Position numbers and translations under genes: made by a program
Assembly (NCBI GenBank): GCA_003248965.1
Contig: QFQU01000001.1
Location: forward strand, 120,850 to 184,849
Length of the DNA stretch: 64,000 nucleotides
Reading direction: 5' to 3'
Origin: Brevundimonas sp.
GTDB taxonomy: Bacteria; Pseudomonadota; Alphaproteobacteria; Caulobacterales; Caulobacteraceae
The notes under the pieces: generated by a model
What the model was told of the DNA's origin: nothing
Seen by the model: the letters and a program-made list of their open reading frames with translations, nothing else
Database searches by the model: none
Shown here: piece by piece, positions 1-8,615 of the stretch
Layout of the letters: each line of letters opens with the position of its first letter
How positions within the stretch are numbered: position 1 is the first letter of the stretch

Positions 1-43
1 TGGAGCAATATCCAGACGTTGGATCGCCCATCGAGGAGCCGCC

Positions 44-1174
44 GTGTCCGCTGTCGTTCAGGTGAGGTCGCCCGCCGCTCCTCGTGACGATTTCGACGCG
101 TCCGCCCTTCTGAATCTCGCCCGCAGCCGCTCGCCCGACGATCGTCAGCGGTTGCTGCTCGGCGTCGCCGCCCTGTGCGAATCGACGCCGACCGCTCGGG
201 CGGCGCCGGTTCTGGGCGACATCTTCCTGGCTCTCACGGCCCAGGCCGAGCGCGAGATCAGGCTGGTTCTGGCCGAACGCCTGGCCGACGCCGACTGGGC
301 GCCGCCCGCCCTGATCAACATGCTGGCGCTGGACGAGATCGAGATCGCCCGCCCCGTCATCACCTCCAGCCCGTTGTTGAAGGACGCAGACCTGATCCGG
401 CTTCTGGTCGAAGCGACCCTGGAACACCAGATCGCCGTCGCCCGGCGTCCGGGCCTGTCGCGCAGCGTCACGGACGTCATCGTCGAACGCGGCGAGGCCG
501 TGACCATGACGGCCCTGGCGTCGAACCGCACAGCCGACATCAGCGAGGCGGCCCTGCATCGCCTGGTCGAAGAATCGCGCCGCCTCGCCGGGCTGCGCGC
601 GCCCCTCAGCCGCCATCCGCGCCTTAACGAGGCGTTGGCCCAGGAACTCTACCAATGGGTCGGACAGGCCCTACGCCAATCGATCGGCGAGCGTTTCCGC
701 ATCGACGACCGACTGTTGAACGGCGCCGTTCAGGACGCCAGCGCCGCCCTGGCCCGCAATGGCGGCTGGCGCGCCGTGCCGATCTCCGGTCGAAAGGAGG
801 ACGGCGGCGACCGACACGAGATGGAGCGAAGGCTGGTCGACAAGCTCCAGGCCGCCGGTCAGCTGCGTCCCGGCCTGCTTGTACGCGCCCTGCGCGAACA
901 CCGGCTCGTCCTCTTCGAACAGACCCTGGCGGCGCTTGGCGGATTCACCTCTCCCCAGGTTCACGCCGCCATTCGCGCGCCGACGGCCGAACTGCTTTAT
1001 CTGGCCTGTATTGCAGTCGGCGTCGACCGGGCGGTGTTCCCGTCCCTGCTGGTCGAGGTCCGCAAGCTGACCGGCGGATTTCCCGCCGACGGCGGCTGGA
1101 CGGCGACCGCCCTGAACGCCGCCTCCGCCTCGCGCGCCTTCCTTCAGATGGTGGAAAAGCCAGGCTCGGTTTGA
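44..1174 (+). CDS. DUF2336 domain-containing protein (copy 1)
   Basis: The 376-residue product is soluble and helical, with no signal peptide or membrane segment. It carries the DUF2336 signature: a RPVITSSPLL stretch near residue 105, then an ALASNRTADISEAAL stretch near residue 165. Both recur in the gene at 2577-3713. DUF2336 proteins are common in Caulobacterales, Sphingomonadales and Rhizobiales; their biochemical role is unknown and a HEAT-like helical fold is plausible. The start is GTG with a GAGGAG ribosome site five bases upstream. nadK follows after 31 bases, so the two may be co-transcribed. Family call is firm; function is open. Confidence 0.88.
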   Translation: MSAVVQVRSPAAPRDDFDASALLNLARSRSPDDRQRLLLGVAALCESTPTARAAPVLGDIFLALTAQAEREIRLVLAERLADADWAPPALINMLALDEIEIARPVITSSPLLKDADLIRLLVEATLEHQIAVARRPGLSRSVTDVIVERGEAVTMTALASNRTADISEAALHRLVEESRRLAGLRAPLSRHPRLNEALAQELYQWVGQALRQSIGERFRIDDRLLNGAVQDASAALARNGGWRAVPISGRKEDGGDRHEMERRLVDKLQAAGQLRPGLLVRALREHRLVLFEQTLAALGGFTSPQVHAAIRAPTAELLYLACIAVGVDRAVFPSLLVEVRKLTGGFPADGGWTATALNAASASRAFLQMVEKPGSV

Positions 1175-1205
1175 CTTCGGTGCGAACCTCGTTTCACGTC
1201 GATCC

Positions 1206-1985
1206 GTGACCCAGCCAAGCGCCCCCCTTTCCCTGGCCTTCGTCGCCAGCGACCGTCCGGAAGCCCAGGCCGCCCGCCGGGCGCTGATCCAGCGATACGG
1301 CGCCGTTTCCGAAGCGGACGCCGATGTCATCGTCGCCTTGGGCGGCGACGGACAGATGCTGGAGACCCTGCACGCCAATCTGCGGCGCCGCACGCCGGTT
1401 TACGGCATGAACCGCGGCTCCGTCGGCTTCCTGATGAACGACTATGACGAGGACGACCTGATCGAACGCATCGCGGCAGCCGAGCGCACCATCATCCACC
1501 CGCTGCAGATGGACGCCTGGACCGAGAGCGGCGAGGTCCACACCGGTCTGGCCATCAACGAAGTCTCCCTGCTGCGCCAGACGCGACAGAGCGCCAAGCT
1601 GCGGATCACGGTCGACGGCCGCGTGCGGCTGGACGAACTGTCCTGCGACGGCTGCCTGTTGGCGACGCCGGCGGGTTCGACCGCCTACAATCTGTCGGCC
1701 CATGGCCCGATCATCCCCCTGGACGCCCACATCCTGGCGCTGACGCCGATCAGCGCCTTCCGTCCTCGCCGCTGGCGCGGAGCCTTGCTGTCGCACGAAG
1801 CCAAGGTGCGTTTCGACGTGCTGGAAGCGGACAAGCGCCCGGTCTCCGCCACCGCCGACAACTTCGAGGTCCGTCGCGTGGCCTCGGTCGAAGTGCGCGA
1901 GCGCCGCGACGTCCATCTGACCATGCTGTTCGACGCCGGCCGCTCGTTCGGGGAACGCGTCATGGCGGAACAATTCGCCAACTGA
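1206..1985 (+). CDS. nadK: NAD kinase
   Basis: This enzyme phosphorylates NAD to NADP using ATP or polyphosphate in the cytoplasm and is the only de novo source of NADP. The 259-residue length is normal for alphaproteobacterial NadK. The hallmark GGDG motif lies at residues 46-49, followed by a NEVSLLR segment and the TPAGSTAYNLSAHGP substrate loop around residue 160. The start is GTG, 31 bases after the DUF2336 gene. An Hpt gene follows on the same strand. Polyphosphate genes occur further along (ppk, ppx), but nothing here links them to this gene. Confidence 0.96.
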   Translation: MTQPSAPLSLAFVASDRPEAQAARRALIQRYGAVSEADADVIVALGGDGQMLETLHANLRRRTPVYGMNRGSVGFLMNDYDEDDLIERIAAAERTIIHPLQMDAWTESGEVHTGLAINEVSLLRQTRQSAKLRITVDGRVRLDELSCDGCLLATPAGSTAYNLSAHGPIIPLDAHILALTPISAFRPRRWRGALLSHEAKVRFDVLEADKRPVSATADNFEVRRVASVEVRERRDVHLTMLFDAGRSFGERVMAEQFAN

Positions 1986-2047
1986 GCGAGTCACCGCTTC
2001 TTAACAGCGACCGGCTACCTTGGCGCCGAATTCCAGTGGAGCCCGCG

Positions 2048-2524
2048 ATGAGCGATCCGGCGCAAGTCTTTCGTCCCCCCAACACCCTTCGCAGCAAGGT
2101 CGGCGGCGGATTCGGCATCAACGCCGACGCGATCGCCAAGGCGGAAGAGGCCCTGAAGGCCATGTCGGCCCAGTTCGGCCAGTGGCTGGCCGAGGAGATC
2201 GTCAAGCTGGACAAGGCCCAGACTGACATCCGCCAGCAGGGTTACACCCCCGCCACGGCCGAAGCCCTCTATTTCCGCGCGCACGACCTCAAGGGTCTGG
2301 GCACCACCTACGAATATCCGCTGGTGACGCGGATCGCCGGCTCCCTGTGCCGAATGCTGGACGACCCCGCCACACGCATGAATGCGCCGGCGGTGATACT
2401 GGACGCCCATATCGACGCCATCCGCGCCGTCGTGCGCGACCAGATCAAGACGGACGAACATCCGACCGGCCGCGCCCTGGCCGAAACGTTGGAAGCCCGG
2501 GTCTCGGAACACCGGAAGGCCTGA
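2048..2524 (+). CDS. Hpt (histidine phosphotransfer) domain protein
   Basis: A 158-residue, all-helical protein containing the phosphotransfer signature AHDLKGLG, in which His79 is the expected phospho-acceptor. The phosphoryl group would pass between response-regulator receiver domains in a multistep phosphorelay. There is no kinase or receiver domain in the chain, and no sensor kinase gene nearby, so partners must be encoded elsewhere. The ATG at 2048 is preferred because a GGAG element lies six bases upstream; a GTG at 2036 is the alternative. The gene is flanked by nadK and a convergent DUF2336 gene and ends in a strong hairpin. Confidence 0.9.
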   Translation: MSDPAQVFRPPNTLRSKVGGGFGINADAIAKAEEALKAMSAQFGQWLAEEIVKLDKAQTDIRQQGYTPATAEALYFRAHDLKGLGTTYEYPLVTRIAGSLCRMLDDPATRMNAPAVILDAHIDAIRAVVRDQIKTDEHPTGRALAETLEARVSEHRKA

Positions 2525-2547
2525 CCGCCAGGTTGAGGCGAATGAGG

Positions 2548-2570
2548 AGGCCCGCCGACGGCGGGCCTTT
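2548..2570. terminator. Bidirectional terminator hairpin
   Basis: A perfect 9-bp stem (AGGCCCGCC pairing with GGCGGGCCT, three-base loop GAC) ends in TTT. It sits between the convergent Hpt and DUF2336 genes, so it can terminate both. Confidence 0.8.
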
Positions 2571-2576
2571 GCCGTT

Positions 2577-3713
2577 TCAGGCCGCGTTGACGGCGACCGC
2601 AGGCAGCGTCGGCTGATCCAGCCGCTCCATCAGATAGGCCAGGTCGTCGCGCTGCACGTTCGGCCGCTGGGTCAGGAAGCGTTCCAGCATCCGCTGGCGA
2701 AATTCCTCGGTCGAAACAGCGCCGCCCTCGGCCGTCAGCGCGCGCCAGGTGTCCACGCCGACCCGGAAGGCCTGGAACAGACGGGGCGGCAAACCCGCGC
2801 GATCGTAGATGGCCTTCAGCCCCAGCGGCCCCGCATCGTGCACCATCAGCCAGGCGCGCTGATGCGGCGTCTGGGCCAGTTCCGCCAGTCCATGCTCGAA
2901 CATCGCTATATGTCCTCGCGCCAGACCGCGCAGCAGCAACGAGGCGTTCAACGCCTTGCGGCTGTTCAACTGGGCCATGAAGACCGACAGGTCGGCGCTG
3001 GCGGCGGCCTGGTCGACCAGATCCACCGTGGCGCGCTCGCGTGCATACTGGGCCAGGCGGATCGCCGTTTCCGGCGCGACGGCGTGGCGGCTGACCAGGT
3101 GCTCGCGCACCGTCTCGCTGGCCAGGGCGATCAGGCGCTCCGTGACGTGCAACGGCAGGACCTGGCGATAGGCCACCGCCGTCAGCACCTCCTGGGACTG
3201 CGCGAAACGATCGACGACGACGCTCAGGGCGGCTTCGGAGATGTCGGCGTTGTCGTTGGCGGCCAGGGCGCGGACGGACTGCTCGCACCCCTCCTCGGCC
3301 AGGACGGCGGCGACATCTCTGGGAACCCGCGGACGGGTGGCGACGGCGACCTGACGCACGGCCGATCCCGCGCGCACGATCTCGATCAGGTCTTCGTCGC
3401 TGAAGGCGGGCGAGGACGTGATGATCGGCAGGGCGATGCTGTCCAGGTCGGCGGCCAGCTTGCGCGCGACATCGTTGGGGATCAGGGTCGAGGCCTTCAG
3501 CGTGACGGCCATGGCGCGGCGAACCAGTTCGGCTGAATCATCGGCCAGCATGCGCAGGATTTTCTGAGCCGCGTCCCGCTCGATGTCGTCCAGTACGATC
3601 CGGTCCATGTTGCGGCACAGCTTGTGCGTCGCCTCGGCGCGCTCGTCCTCGTCCGTCGCCTTGACCAGGCGTCGGATATCCATCTCGGTAAGGCGTGCGC
3701 GATAGGCGGTCAT
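2577..3713 (-). CDS. DUF2336 domain-containing protein (copy 2)
   Basis: A 378-residue paralogue of the protein at 44-1174. It shares a LPIITSSPAFSDEDLIEIV block near residue 95 and an ALAANDNADISEAAL block near residue 155. The overall sequences are clearly divergent, so this is an old duplication rather than a recent one. No signal peptide, membrane segment or catalytic motif is visible. The N-terminal part is rich in short amphipathic helices resembling HEAT-type repeats. It converges on the Hpt gene across a hairpin terminator. In a phosphorelay context it could be a scaffold or effector, but that is inference. Confidence 0.88.
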   Translation of the reverse strand: MTAYRARLTEMDIRRLVKATDEDERAEATHKLCRNMDRIVLDDIERDAAQKILRMLADDSAELVRRAMAVTLKASTLIPNDVARKLAADLDSIALPIITSSPAFSDEDLIEIVRAGSAVRQVAVATRPRVPRDVAAVLAEEGCEQSVRALAANDNADISEAALSVVVDRFAQSQEVLTAVAYRQVLPLHVTERLIALASETVREHLVSRHAVAPETAIRLAQYARERATVDLVDQAAASADLSVFMAQLNSRKALNASLLLRGLARGHIAMFEHGLAELAQTPHQRAWLMVHDAGPLGLKAIYDRAGLPPRLFQAFRVGVDTWRALTAEGGAVSTEEFRQRMLERFLTQRPNVQRDDLAYLMERLDQPTLPAVAVNAA

Positions 3714-3798
3714 GGACGGCTCGTCAGGGAATCGGTCGTGACCCTGACGATGAGCCTGCCATGCTTAATGTCCGGTTTACCATCGACACAGATGCGTC

Positions 3799-4596
3799 TC
3801 AGGCCGATTCTTTTCCGGCCGGAGAGAAGGCGCCGCCGAAACCGCCGCCGGACGAACCGTCCTGCCCCAGCAGAAGGGCCAGCAGGCCCTGGTCCTGCTT
3901 CAACCGATCCATCCGCGCCGCCAGCATCTGATCGCGTTCGCTCAGCGACGGCGGCGCCAGACGGTTGTCGATCACGCCGGAAGCCGGCGCGCCCTCGCCC
4001 GCCGTGCGCTGCAGATTGGCGTGCACCTCGGCCACCGTGGCGGCGCGTCCGTCGCGATAGAAGATGCTGCGGTTCGCGCGCGCCGCGTCCGGAAACAGGG
4101 ACGCCGCGCTGGCGCCGGGATAACGATCCATCGCCTCCATCAGGCTCGCCGCGCCCGCAGGCCCCAGGAAATGCGCGGCGTACAGGTCGCCGGCCCCCGG
4201 CTCCTTGCCCGTTCGGCCCCGCAGATAGGCCGCGTTCGACGCCGTCAGTTCCGCCGCCATGGTGGAGGCCGCCTGGGGATCGAAACGCAAATCCAGGACC
4301 ACGTTGCGCGCCGAACCGTCCACGCGCCAGCGCCCGTCAGAGCCACGACGGATCAGGTCGGCGTACTGGCCATAGCCATGCTGGGCGCCATGTTTCTTGA
4401 CGGTTCCCAGCCAGGTTTGCTCGATGAACTGGAACAGGCCGGCCGCCGAAGAGGTGGGCGCCTTGGCCGAGGGATTCAGCGCGCTTTCACGGCGCGCGGT
4501 CTTCATCAGGAAGTCGAAATCGACGCCCACGGCGTTGGAGGCGCGCCGAATGGCCGCCTCAACCCCGCCCGACGATGGAATCGCACCCACGCTCAT
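3799..4596 (-). CDS. Lytic transglycosylase (SLT domain)
   Basis: Predicted to cleave the glycan strands of peptidoglycan between MurNAc and GlcNAc. The SLT domain covers about residues 10-110: a RRESALNP motif holds the catalytic Glu37, followed by the AAGLFQFIEQTW segment. The C-terminal 100 residues are low-complexity and end in a glycine-rich tail. No clear Sec signal peptide is seen, which suggests non-classical export or a start further upstream. Caulobacter has a transglycosylase homologue, PleA, needed for polar pili and flagella. This protein could be its counterpart, but I cannot confirm orthology. A CtrA-like site lies upstream (4623-4637). Confidence 0.85.
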   Translation of the reverse strand: MSVGAIPSSGGVEAAIRRASNAVGVDFDFLMKTARRESALNPSAKAPTSSAAGLFQFIEQTWLGTVKKHGAQHGYGQYADLIRRGSDGRWRVDGSARNVVLDLRFDPQAASTMAAELTASNAAYLRGRTGKEPGAGDLYAAHFLGPAGAASLMEAMDRYPGASAASLFPDAARANRSIFYRDGRAATVAEVHANLQRTAGEGAPASGVIDNRLAPPSLSERDQMLAARMDRLKQDQGLLALLLGQDGSSGGGFGGAFSPAGKESA

Positions 4597-4622
4597 GACG
4601 ACTCGAGGGTCGTCGAACGTGG

Positions 4623-4637
4623 TTAATCAATCCCTAA
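4623..4637. promoter_or_regulatory. CtrA-like binding site (near consensus)
   Basis: TTAA, seven bases, then CTAA: one mismatch from the CtrA consensus TTAA-N7-TTAA. Two more TTAA cores follow at 4641 and 4652. It lies 27 bp upstream of the transglycosylase start and also upstream of the divergent tonB-like gene. Sequence match only. Confidence 0.35.
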
Positions 4638-4765
4638 TTCTTAACGCATCCATTAACGGCTTGCTGTGGAAGATCGCGCAAGCGCCGCCGTAAAGCCGCC
4701 ACAACCTGCGCGCTCACTTCCCTTACGGGCGCTGCCGGGGGGCGGTGAACGAGGGAAGTGCAGAC

Positions 4766-5500
4766 ATGATGATCCGTGCCGCCGGCGGCCCAGGCGCCGT
4801 CAATCCCATCGATTTCGGGGAACGCAGGAAGCCGATCCCCCGTTGGCTGTGGGCCGCCATCGGCGTCTCGGCCTTGGCCCATGTGGCAGCGGGCGTGGTG
4901 CTCTATAATCAGCGGTTCGAACTGAACGCGCCTGACGCGACGCAGCCGGACACCCCGCCGGTCGATGTGACGATGTTCAAGCTGCCTGAGCCCAAACCGC
5001 TTCCGCCGACCGTAACGCCGGCGCCGCCGACGCCCATTCACAAGCCCCTTCTGACCGTGCCGACCACGCTGCCGCCCGTGCCGTTCGCGCCGCCGGACGA
5101 GGGCGTCGTCACCGCCCCGCCCGGCCAGATCGTGGTCAGCACCGCGCCCGTCGGCGTCGAGGGCGGCAAGGCGACGACAGAGGCTCCGCCCCGCGCCGTC
5201 TCGGTCATCAACAACCCGACCTGGGCCAGTCGGCCCTCGGCGGCGCAGATGGCCCGCGCCTATCCGACACGGGCCGCCGAAAACGGCGTATCGGGTTCGG
5301 CCAGCCTGTCGTGCATCGTGCGGGTCGATGGCGGCCTGACCGGCTGCCGCGTCACCGGCGAGACGCCGAACGGCCAGGGCTTCGGCCGCGCGGCGCAGGG
5401 TCTGTCGCGCGACTTCCGCATGAACCCGCGCACGGTCGACGGCCGCCCGGTGGACGGGGCGACGGTCAACTTCACCGTCCGCTTCGCCATGGAAGGCTAG
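4766..5500 (+). CDS. TonB family energy transducer
   Basis: A 244-residue periplasm-spanning protein that would couple the proton-motive force to TonB-dependent outer-membrane receptors. Residues 27-46 form one membrane anchor. A proline-rich spacer of about 100 residues follows (repeated PPTP/APPTPI), then a TonB C-terminal domain beginning at YPTRAAENGVSG and ending in VNFTVRF. The C-terminal domain has a cysteine pair (SLSCIV and TGCRV). ATG 4766 is chosen because GAGGGAAG lies seven bases upstream; GTG 4745 lacks such a site. No exbB/exbD is adjacent. Its stop codon overlaps that of convergent thiO. Confidence 0.9.
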   Translation: MMIRAAGGPGAVNPIDFGERRKPIPRWLWAAIGVSALAHVAAGVVLYNQRFELNAPDATQPDTPPVDVTMFKLPEPKPLPPTVTPAPPTPIHKPLLTVPTTLPPVPFAPPDEGVVTAPPGQIVVSTAPVGVEGGKATTEAPPRAVSVINNPTWASRPSAAQMARAYPTRAAENGVSGSASLSCIVRVDGGLTGCRVTGETPNGQGFGRAAQGLSRDFRMNPRTVDGRPVDGATVNFTVRFAMEG

Positions 5501-6510
5501 AAACGTCGGGGATCGAGGGCGTGGGCGTCCGGCGACGGCGCCCGCCCCTCGATCCAGTCGGCCACGGCCGATCCCGCCAACGGCCCCAGCAGCCAGCCGT
5601 TGCGACGCGGCGCCAGGGCCATAAACAGACTTTCGCCGTCCGGCGCCGGGCCCGCCAGGGGCAGGCCGTCGGCCGTCGCGCCCCGCACGCCCGCCCGCCA
5701 TTGGATATCGAGCGACTGCGGCGATCGCCCCAGGACGCGCCAGGCCGCCTCCAGCATGCGCCGGCCGGTTTGCTCGTCCGGCGTCGTGTCACGTCGTCCC
5801 GGCTCCATCGTCGCCCCGACCACGACCCTGTCGCCCATGGGCGCCACATAGGCGCCGGGACCGCGCGTCACCCGATCCGCCAGCAGCGCGCGCGTCACCC
5901 CGATCTGTCCCCGGATCGGCTGGATGACGTCGATCAAGGCGCACGTCGCCGCCGGCAGCCCCGTCAGCGCAGGGGCCGCGCCCGTCGCCACCACCAGACC
6001 AGACGCCACAATCCAGCGTCCGTCCGCCGCGATACGCCAGCCACCGGCCATCGCCTGAACCTCGGCGACTTCACCCATGACCACCGCCTCGCCCAGGGCT
6101 GTCTTCAAGGCGGTCATCGCCTGATGAGGCTGGACCTGCCAGTCGTCGGTCGTGATCACGCGGTCGCCATCCCGCGCCGCATCGAAACCCAGAGCCGCTA
6201 GTCGCGCCGCGATCCGATCAGCCTGCCCGCCGCGCCATTCCGCCGGCCTCTGCGTCAAGACGATCCCCGCCGCCTGGGCGAAAGCCGGCCACAGATCGCG
6301 CCCGGCCTTCAACAGCCGCGCCTGGTCCGGCGACAGGTCGTCGATGGCGGATTCCATCGCCGGGGCGATCATGCCGGCCGCCACAGCCGAGGCGTTCGGC
6401 CCGCCGGGATCGACCACCCGCACCGCATGGCCTCGCTGTTTCAGCGCAAAAGCCGTGCAAAGGCCCAGCACGCCGGCGCCGACGATCACGATAGGAGGAG
6501 AAGACGTCAC
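5497..6510 (-). CDS. thiO: Glycine oxidase ThiO (FAD-dependent)
   Basis: Oxidises glycine to iminoglycine (dehydroglycine), the two-carbon donor for the thiamine thiazole ring. The N-terminal FAD-binding Rossmann motif VIVGAGVLGLCTAFAL starts at about residue 8. A substrate-domain segment GVRGATADGLPLAGP lies near the C-terminus, as in the DAO family. The GTG start at 6510 places the Rossmann motif at the usual position; a longer ATG start at 6546 adds an arginine-rich leader. thiS and thiG lie 15 kb away, so the pathway is split. The stop codon shares bases with the tonB-like stop (CTAG). Confidence 0.85.
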   Translation of the reverse strand: MTSSPPIVIVGAGVLGLCTAFALKQRGHAVRVVDPGGPNASAVAAGMIAPAMESAIDDLSPDQARLLKAGRDLWPAFAQAAGIVLTQRPAEWRGGQADRIAARLAALGFDAARDGDRVITTDDWQVQPHQAMTALKTALGEAVVMGEVAEVQAMAGGWRIAADGRWIVASGLVVATGAAPALTGLPAATCALIDVIQPIRGQIGVTRALLADRVTRGPGAYVAPMGDRVVVGATMEPGRRDTTPDEQTGRRMLEAAWRVLGRSPQSLDIQWRAGVRGATADGLPLAGPAPDGESLFMALAPRRNGWLLGPLAGSAVADWIEGRAPSPDAHALDPRRF

Positions 6511-6570
6511 GGGCTGTCTGATCGACCCGTGACGCCGGGAATGCAAGGCGTTGAAACGCCCGAAACGGAC

Positions 6571-8418
6571 CTATTCGGCGGCGATAGCCTCGGCCCTACG
6601 GCGGTCCAGACGTTCGCTCAGGGCCGCGTGCTGGTCCCACAGCGCCTGGGGCAGACGATCTCCGAAACGGGCGTAGAACTCGGGGATCAGCGCGGCCTCC
6701 TCGCGCCAGACCGCATCGTCCACGTCCAGCAGGATCGACAGTTGCGCCTCGGTCAGGTCCAGGCCCGACAAATCCAGCGCCTCGGGCGACGGCACCCGAC
6801 CGACCGGCGTATCCGCCGCTTCCGCCACGCCGTCGATCCGCTCGGAAATCCATTTCAGCACACGCGAATTGTCGCCGAACCCGGGCCAGACGAACTTGCC
6901 GTCCTGATCCTTCCTGAACCAGTTGACGAAGAAGATGCGCGGCAGTTTCGAGGCGTCACGCCCCTGCCCCATCTTCAGCCAGTGGGCGAAATAGTCCCCC
7001 ATGTTGTAGCCGCAGAAGGGCAGCATGGCGAACGGGTCGCGGCGCAGCTCCCCGACCTTGTTCTCGGCCGCCGCCGTGCCTTCCGACGCCACGGTCGAGC
7101 CCATGAAGACGCCGTGCTCCCAGTCGAACGCCTCGGTCACCAGCGGCACCGCGCTGGCCCGGCGCCCGCCGAACAGGATGGCGTCAATGGGCACGCCTTT
7201 CGGGTCTTCCCACTCCGGCGCGATGGCCGGGCACTGGCTGGCGGGCGAGGCGAAGCGCGCGTTCGGATGGGCCGCCGGTTCGCCCGACGCCGGGTCGTGC
7301 GGCTGCCCCTTCCAGTTGGTCAGGCCCTCGGGCGCGGTCCTGGTCATCCCCTCCCACCACACATCGCCGTCGGCGGTCAGGGCGGTGTTGGTGAAGATGG
7401 TGTTGGTCGCCAGCGTCTCCAGCGCATTGTGGTTGGTGTCGCGCCCCGTGCCGGGCGCCACGCCGAAGAAGCCCGCCTCCGGGTTCACGGCGTACAGCCG
7501 CCCGTCGTCCCCGAACCGCATCCAGGCGATGTCGTCGCCGATGGTCTCGGCTTTCCAGCCCGGCAGGCTGGGTTGCAGCATGGCCAAGTTCGTCTTGCCG
7601 CAGGCCGAGGGGAAGGCGGCGGCGACATATTTCGACCGTCCCTTGGGATCGGTCAGCTTCAGGATCAGCATATGTTCGGCCAGCCAGCCCTCGTCGCGGG
7701 CCATGACCGAGGCGATCCGCAGCGCATAGCATTTCTTGCCCAACAGGGCGTTGCCGCCATAGCCGGAGCCATAGGACCAGATTTCCCGCGTCTCGGGGAA
7801 ATGCACGATCCATTTGTCGTCGTTGCAGGGCCAGGCCACGTCCGCCTGACCCTCGGCCAGCGGCGCGCCCAGCGTGTGGACGGCGGGCACGAACACACCC
7901 TTGTCGCCTAGCTGATCCAGCGCCGGCTTGCCCATCCGCGTCATCACCCCCATCGACAGGGCGACATAGCCGCTGTCGGTGATCTCGACGCCCAGGGCGC
8001 TGATCTCCGATCCCAGCGGCCCCATGCAGAAGGGCACGACATACATCGTCCGCCCGGCCATGCAGCCGTCGAAAAGGCCCGCCAGACGGTCGCGCATCTC
8101 GATCGGATCGGCCCAGTTGTTGGTCGGCCCGGCGTCGGCCTCGTCCTCGGAACAGATGAAGGTCCGGCTTTCGACCCGCGCCACGTCACGCGGATCGGAC
8201 GCGGCGTAGTAGCAGCCTGGCCGCTTGTCCTGATCCAGCGCCTTCAGCGTGCCCTTGGCCAGCAGGTCGGCGACGATGGCCTGTTTCTCGGCCTCCGATC
8301 CGTCGCACCAATGGACGCGGGCCGGCCGGGTCAGGGCGGCGATCTGCTCGACCCAGGCGATCAGCCCGGCATGGGCGGTGGGCGCCGGACGCAATCCGGG
8401 CGTGGTGGAAATGGACAA
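6571..8418 (-). CDS. pckG: Phosphoenolpyruvate carboxykinase (GTP)
   Basis: Catalyses GTP-dependent conversion of oxaloacetate to phosphoenolpyruvate, the first committed step of gluconeogenesis. The GTP-type kinase motif FPSACGKTNLAML lies around residues 269-281, with reactive Cys273. The metal-binding stretch ETIGDDIAWM and the FGGRRASAVPLVTEAF block follow. The start chosen is TTG at 8418, because AGGAGA lies six bases upstream and the resulting 615 residues match the family. Upstream ATG 8487 has no ribosome site. The GTP form is less common in bacteria than the ATP form. It is transcribed away from the DUF938 gene. Confidence 0.95.
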   Translation of the reverse strand: MSISTTPGLRPAPTAHAGLIAWVEQIAALTRPARVHWCDGSEAEKQAIVADLLAKGTLKALDQDKRPGCYYAASDPRDVARVESRTFICSEDEADAGPTNNWADPIEMRDRLAGLFDGCMAGRTMYVVPFCMGPLGSEISALGVEITDSGYVALSMGVMTRMGKPALDQLGDKGVFVPAVHTLGAPLAEGQADVAWPCNDDKWIVHFPETREIWSYGSGYGGNALLGKKCYALRIASVMARDEGWLAEHMLILKLTDPKGRSKYVAAAFPSACGKTNLAMLQPSLPGWKAETIGDDIAWMRFGDDGRLYAVNPEAGFFGVAPGTGRDTNHNALETLATNTIFTNTALTADGDVWWEGMTRTAPEGLTNWKGQPHDPASGEPAAHPNARFASPASQCPAIAPEWEDPKGVPIDAILFGGRRASAVPLVTEAFDWEHGVFMGSTVASEGTAAAENKVGELRRDPFAMLPFCGYNMGDYFAHWLKMGQGRDASKLPRIFFVNWFRKDQDGKFVWPGFGDNSRVLKWISERIDGVAEAADTPVGRVPSPEALDLSGLDLTEAQLSILLDVDDAVWREEAALIPEFYARFGDRLPQALWDQHAALSERLDRRRAEAIAAE

Positions 8419-8615
8419 GGACGTCTCCTGAGCAACCAAGGCCCGACGATCTGACGCCGTCGTGGCCAGAAAAAAGCGATCACGCACTGTTACGACGGGT
8501 CATGCGCCTGTCGTCCACCGGCGTCAAACCGTGCATGACGGCGCCGCACGGACAGGCCAGGACGGCAAAAGATTGCGGGTGCCTGCGTCCCGCTCGCCCG
8601 CTAGAAACACAGTCC

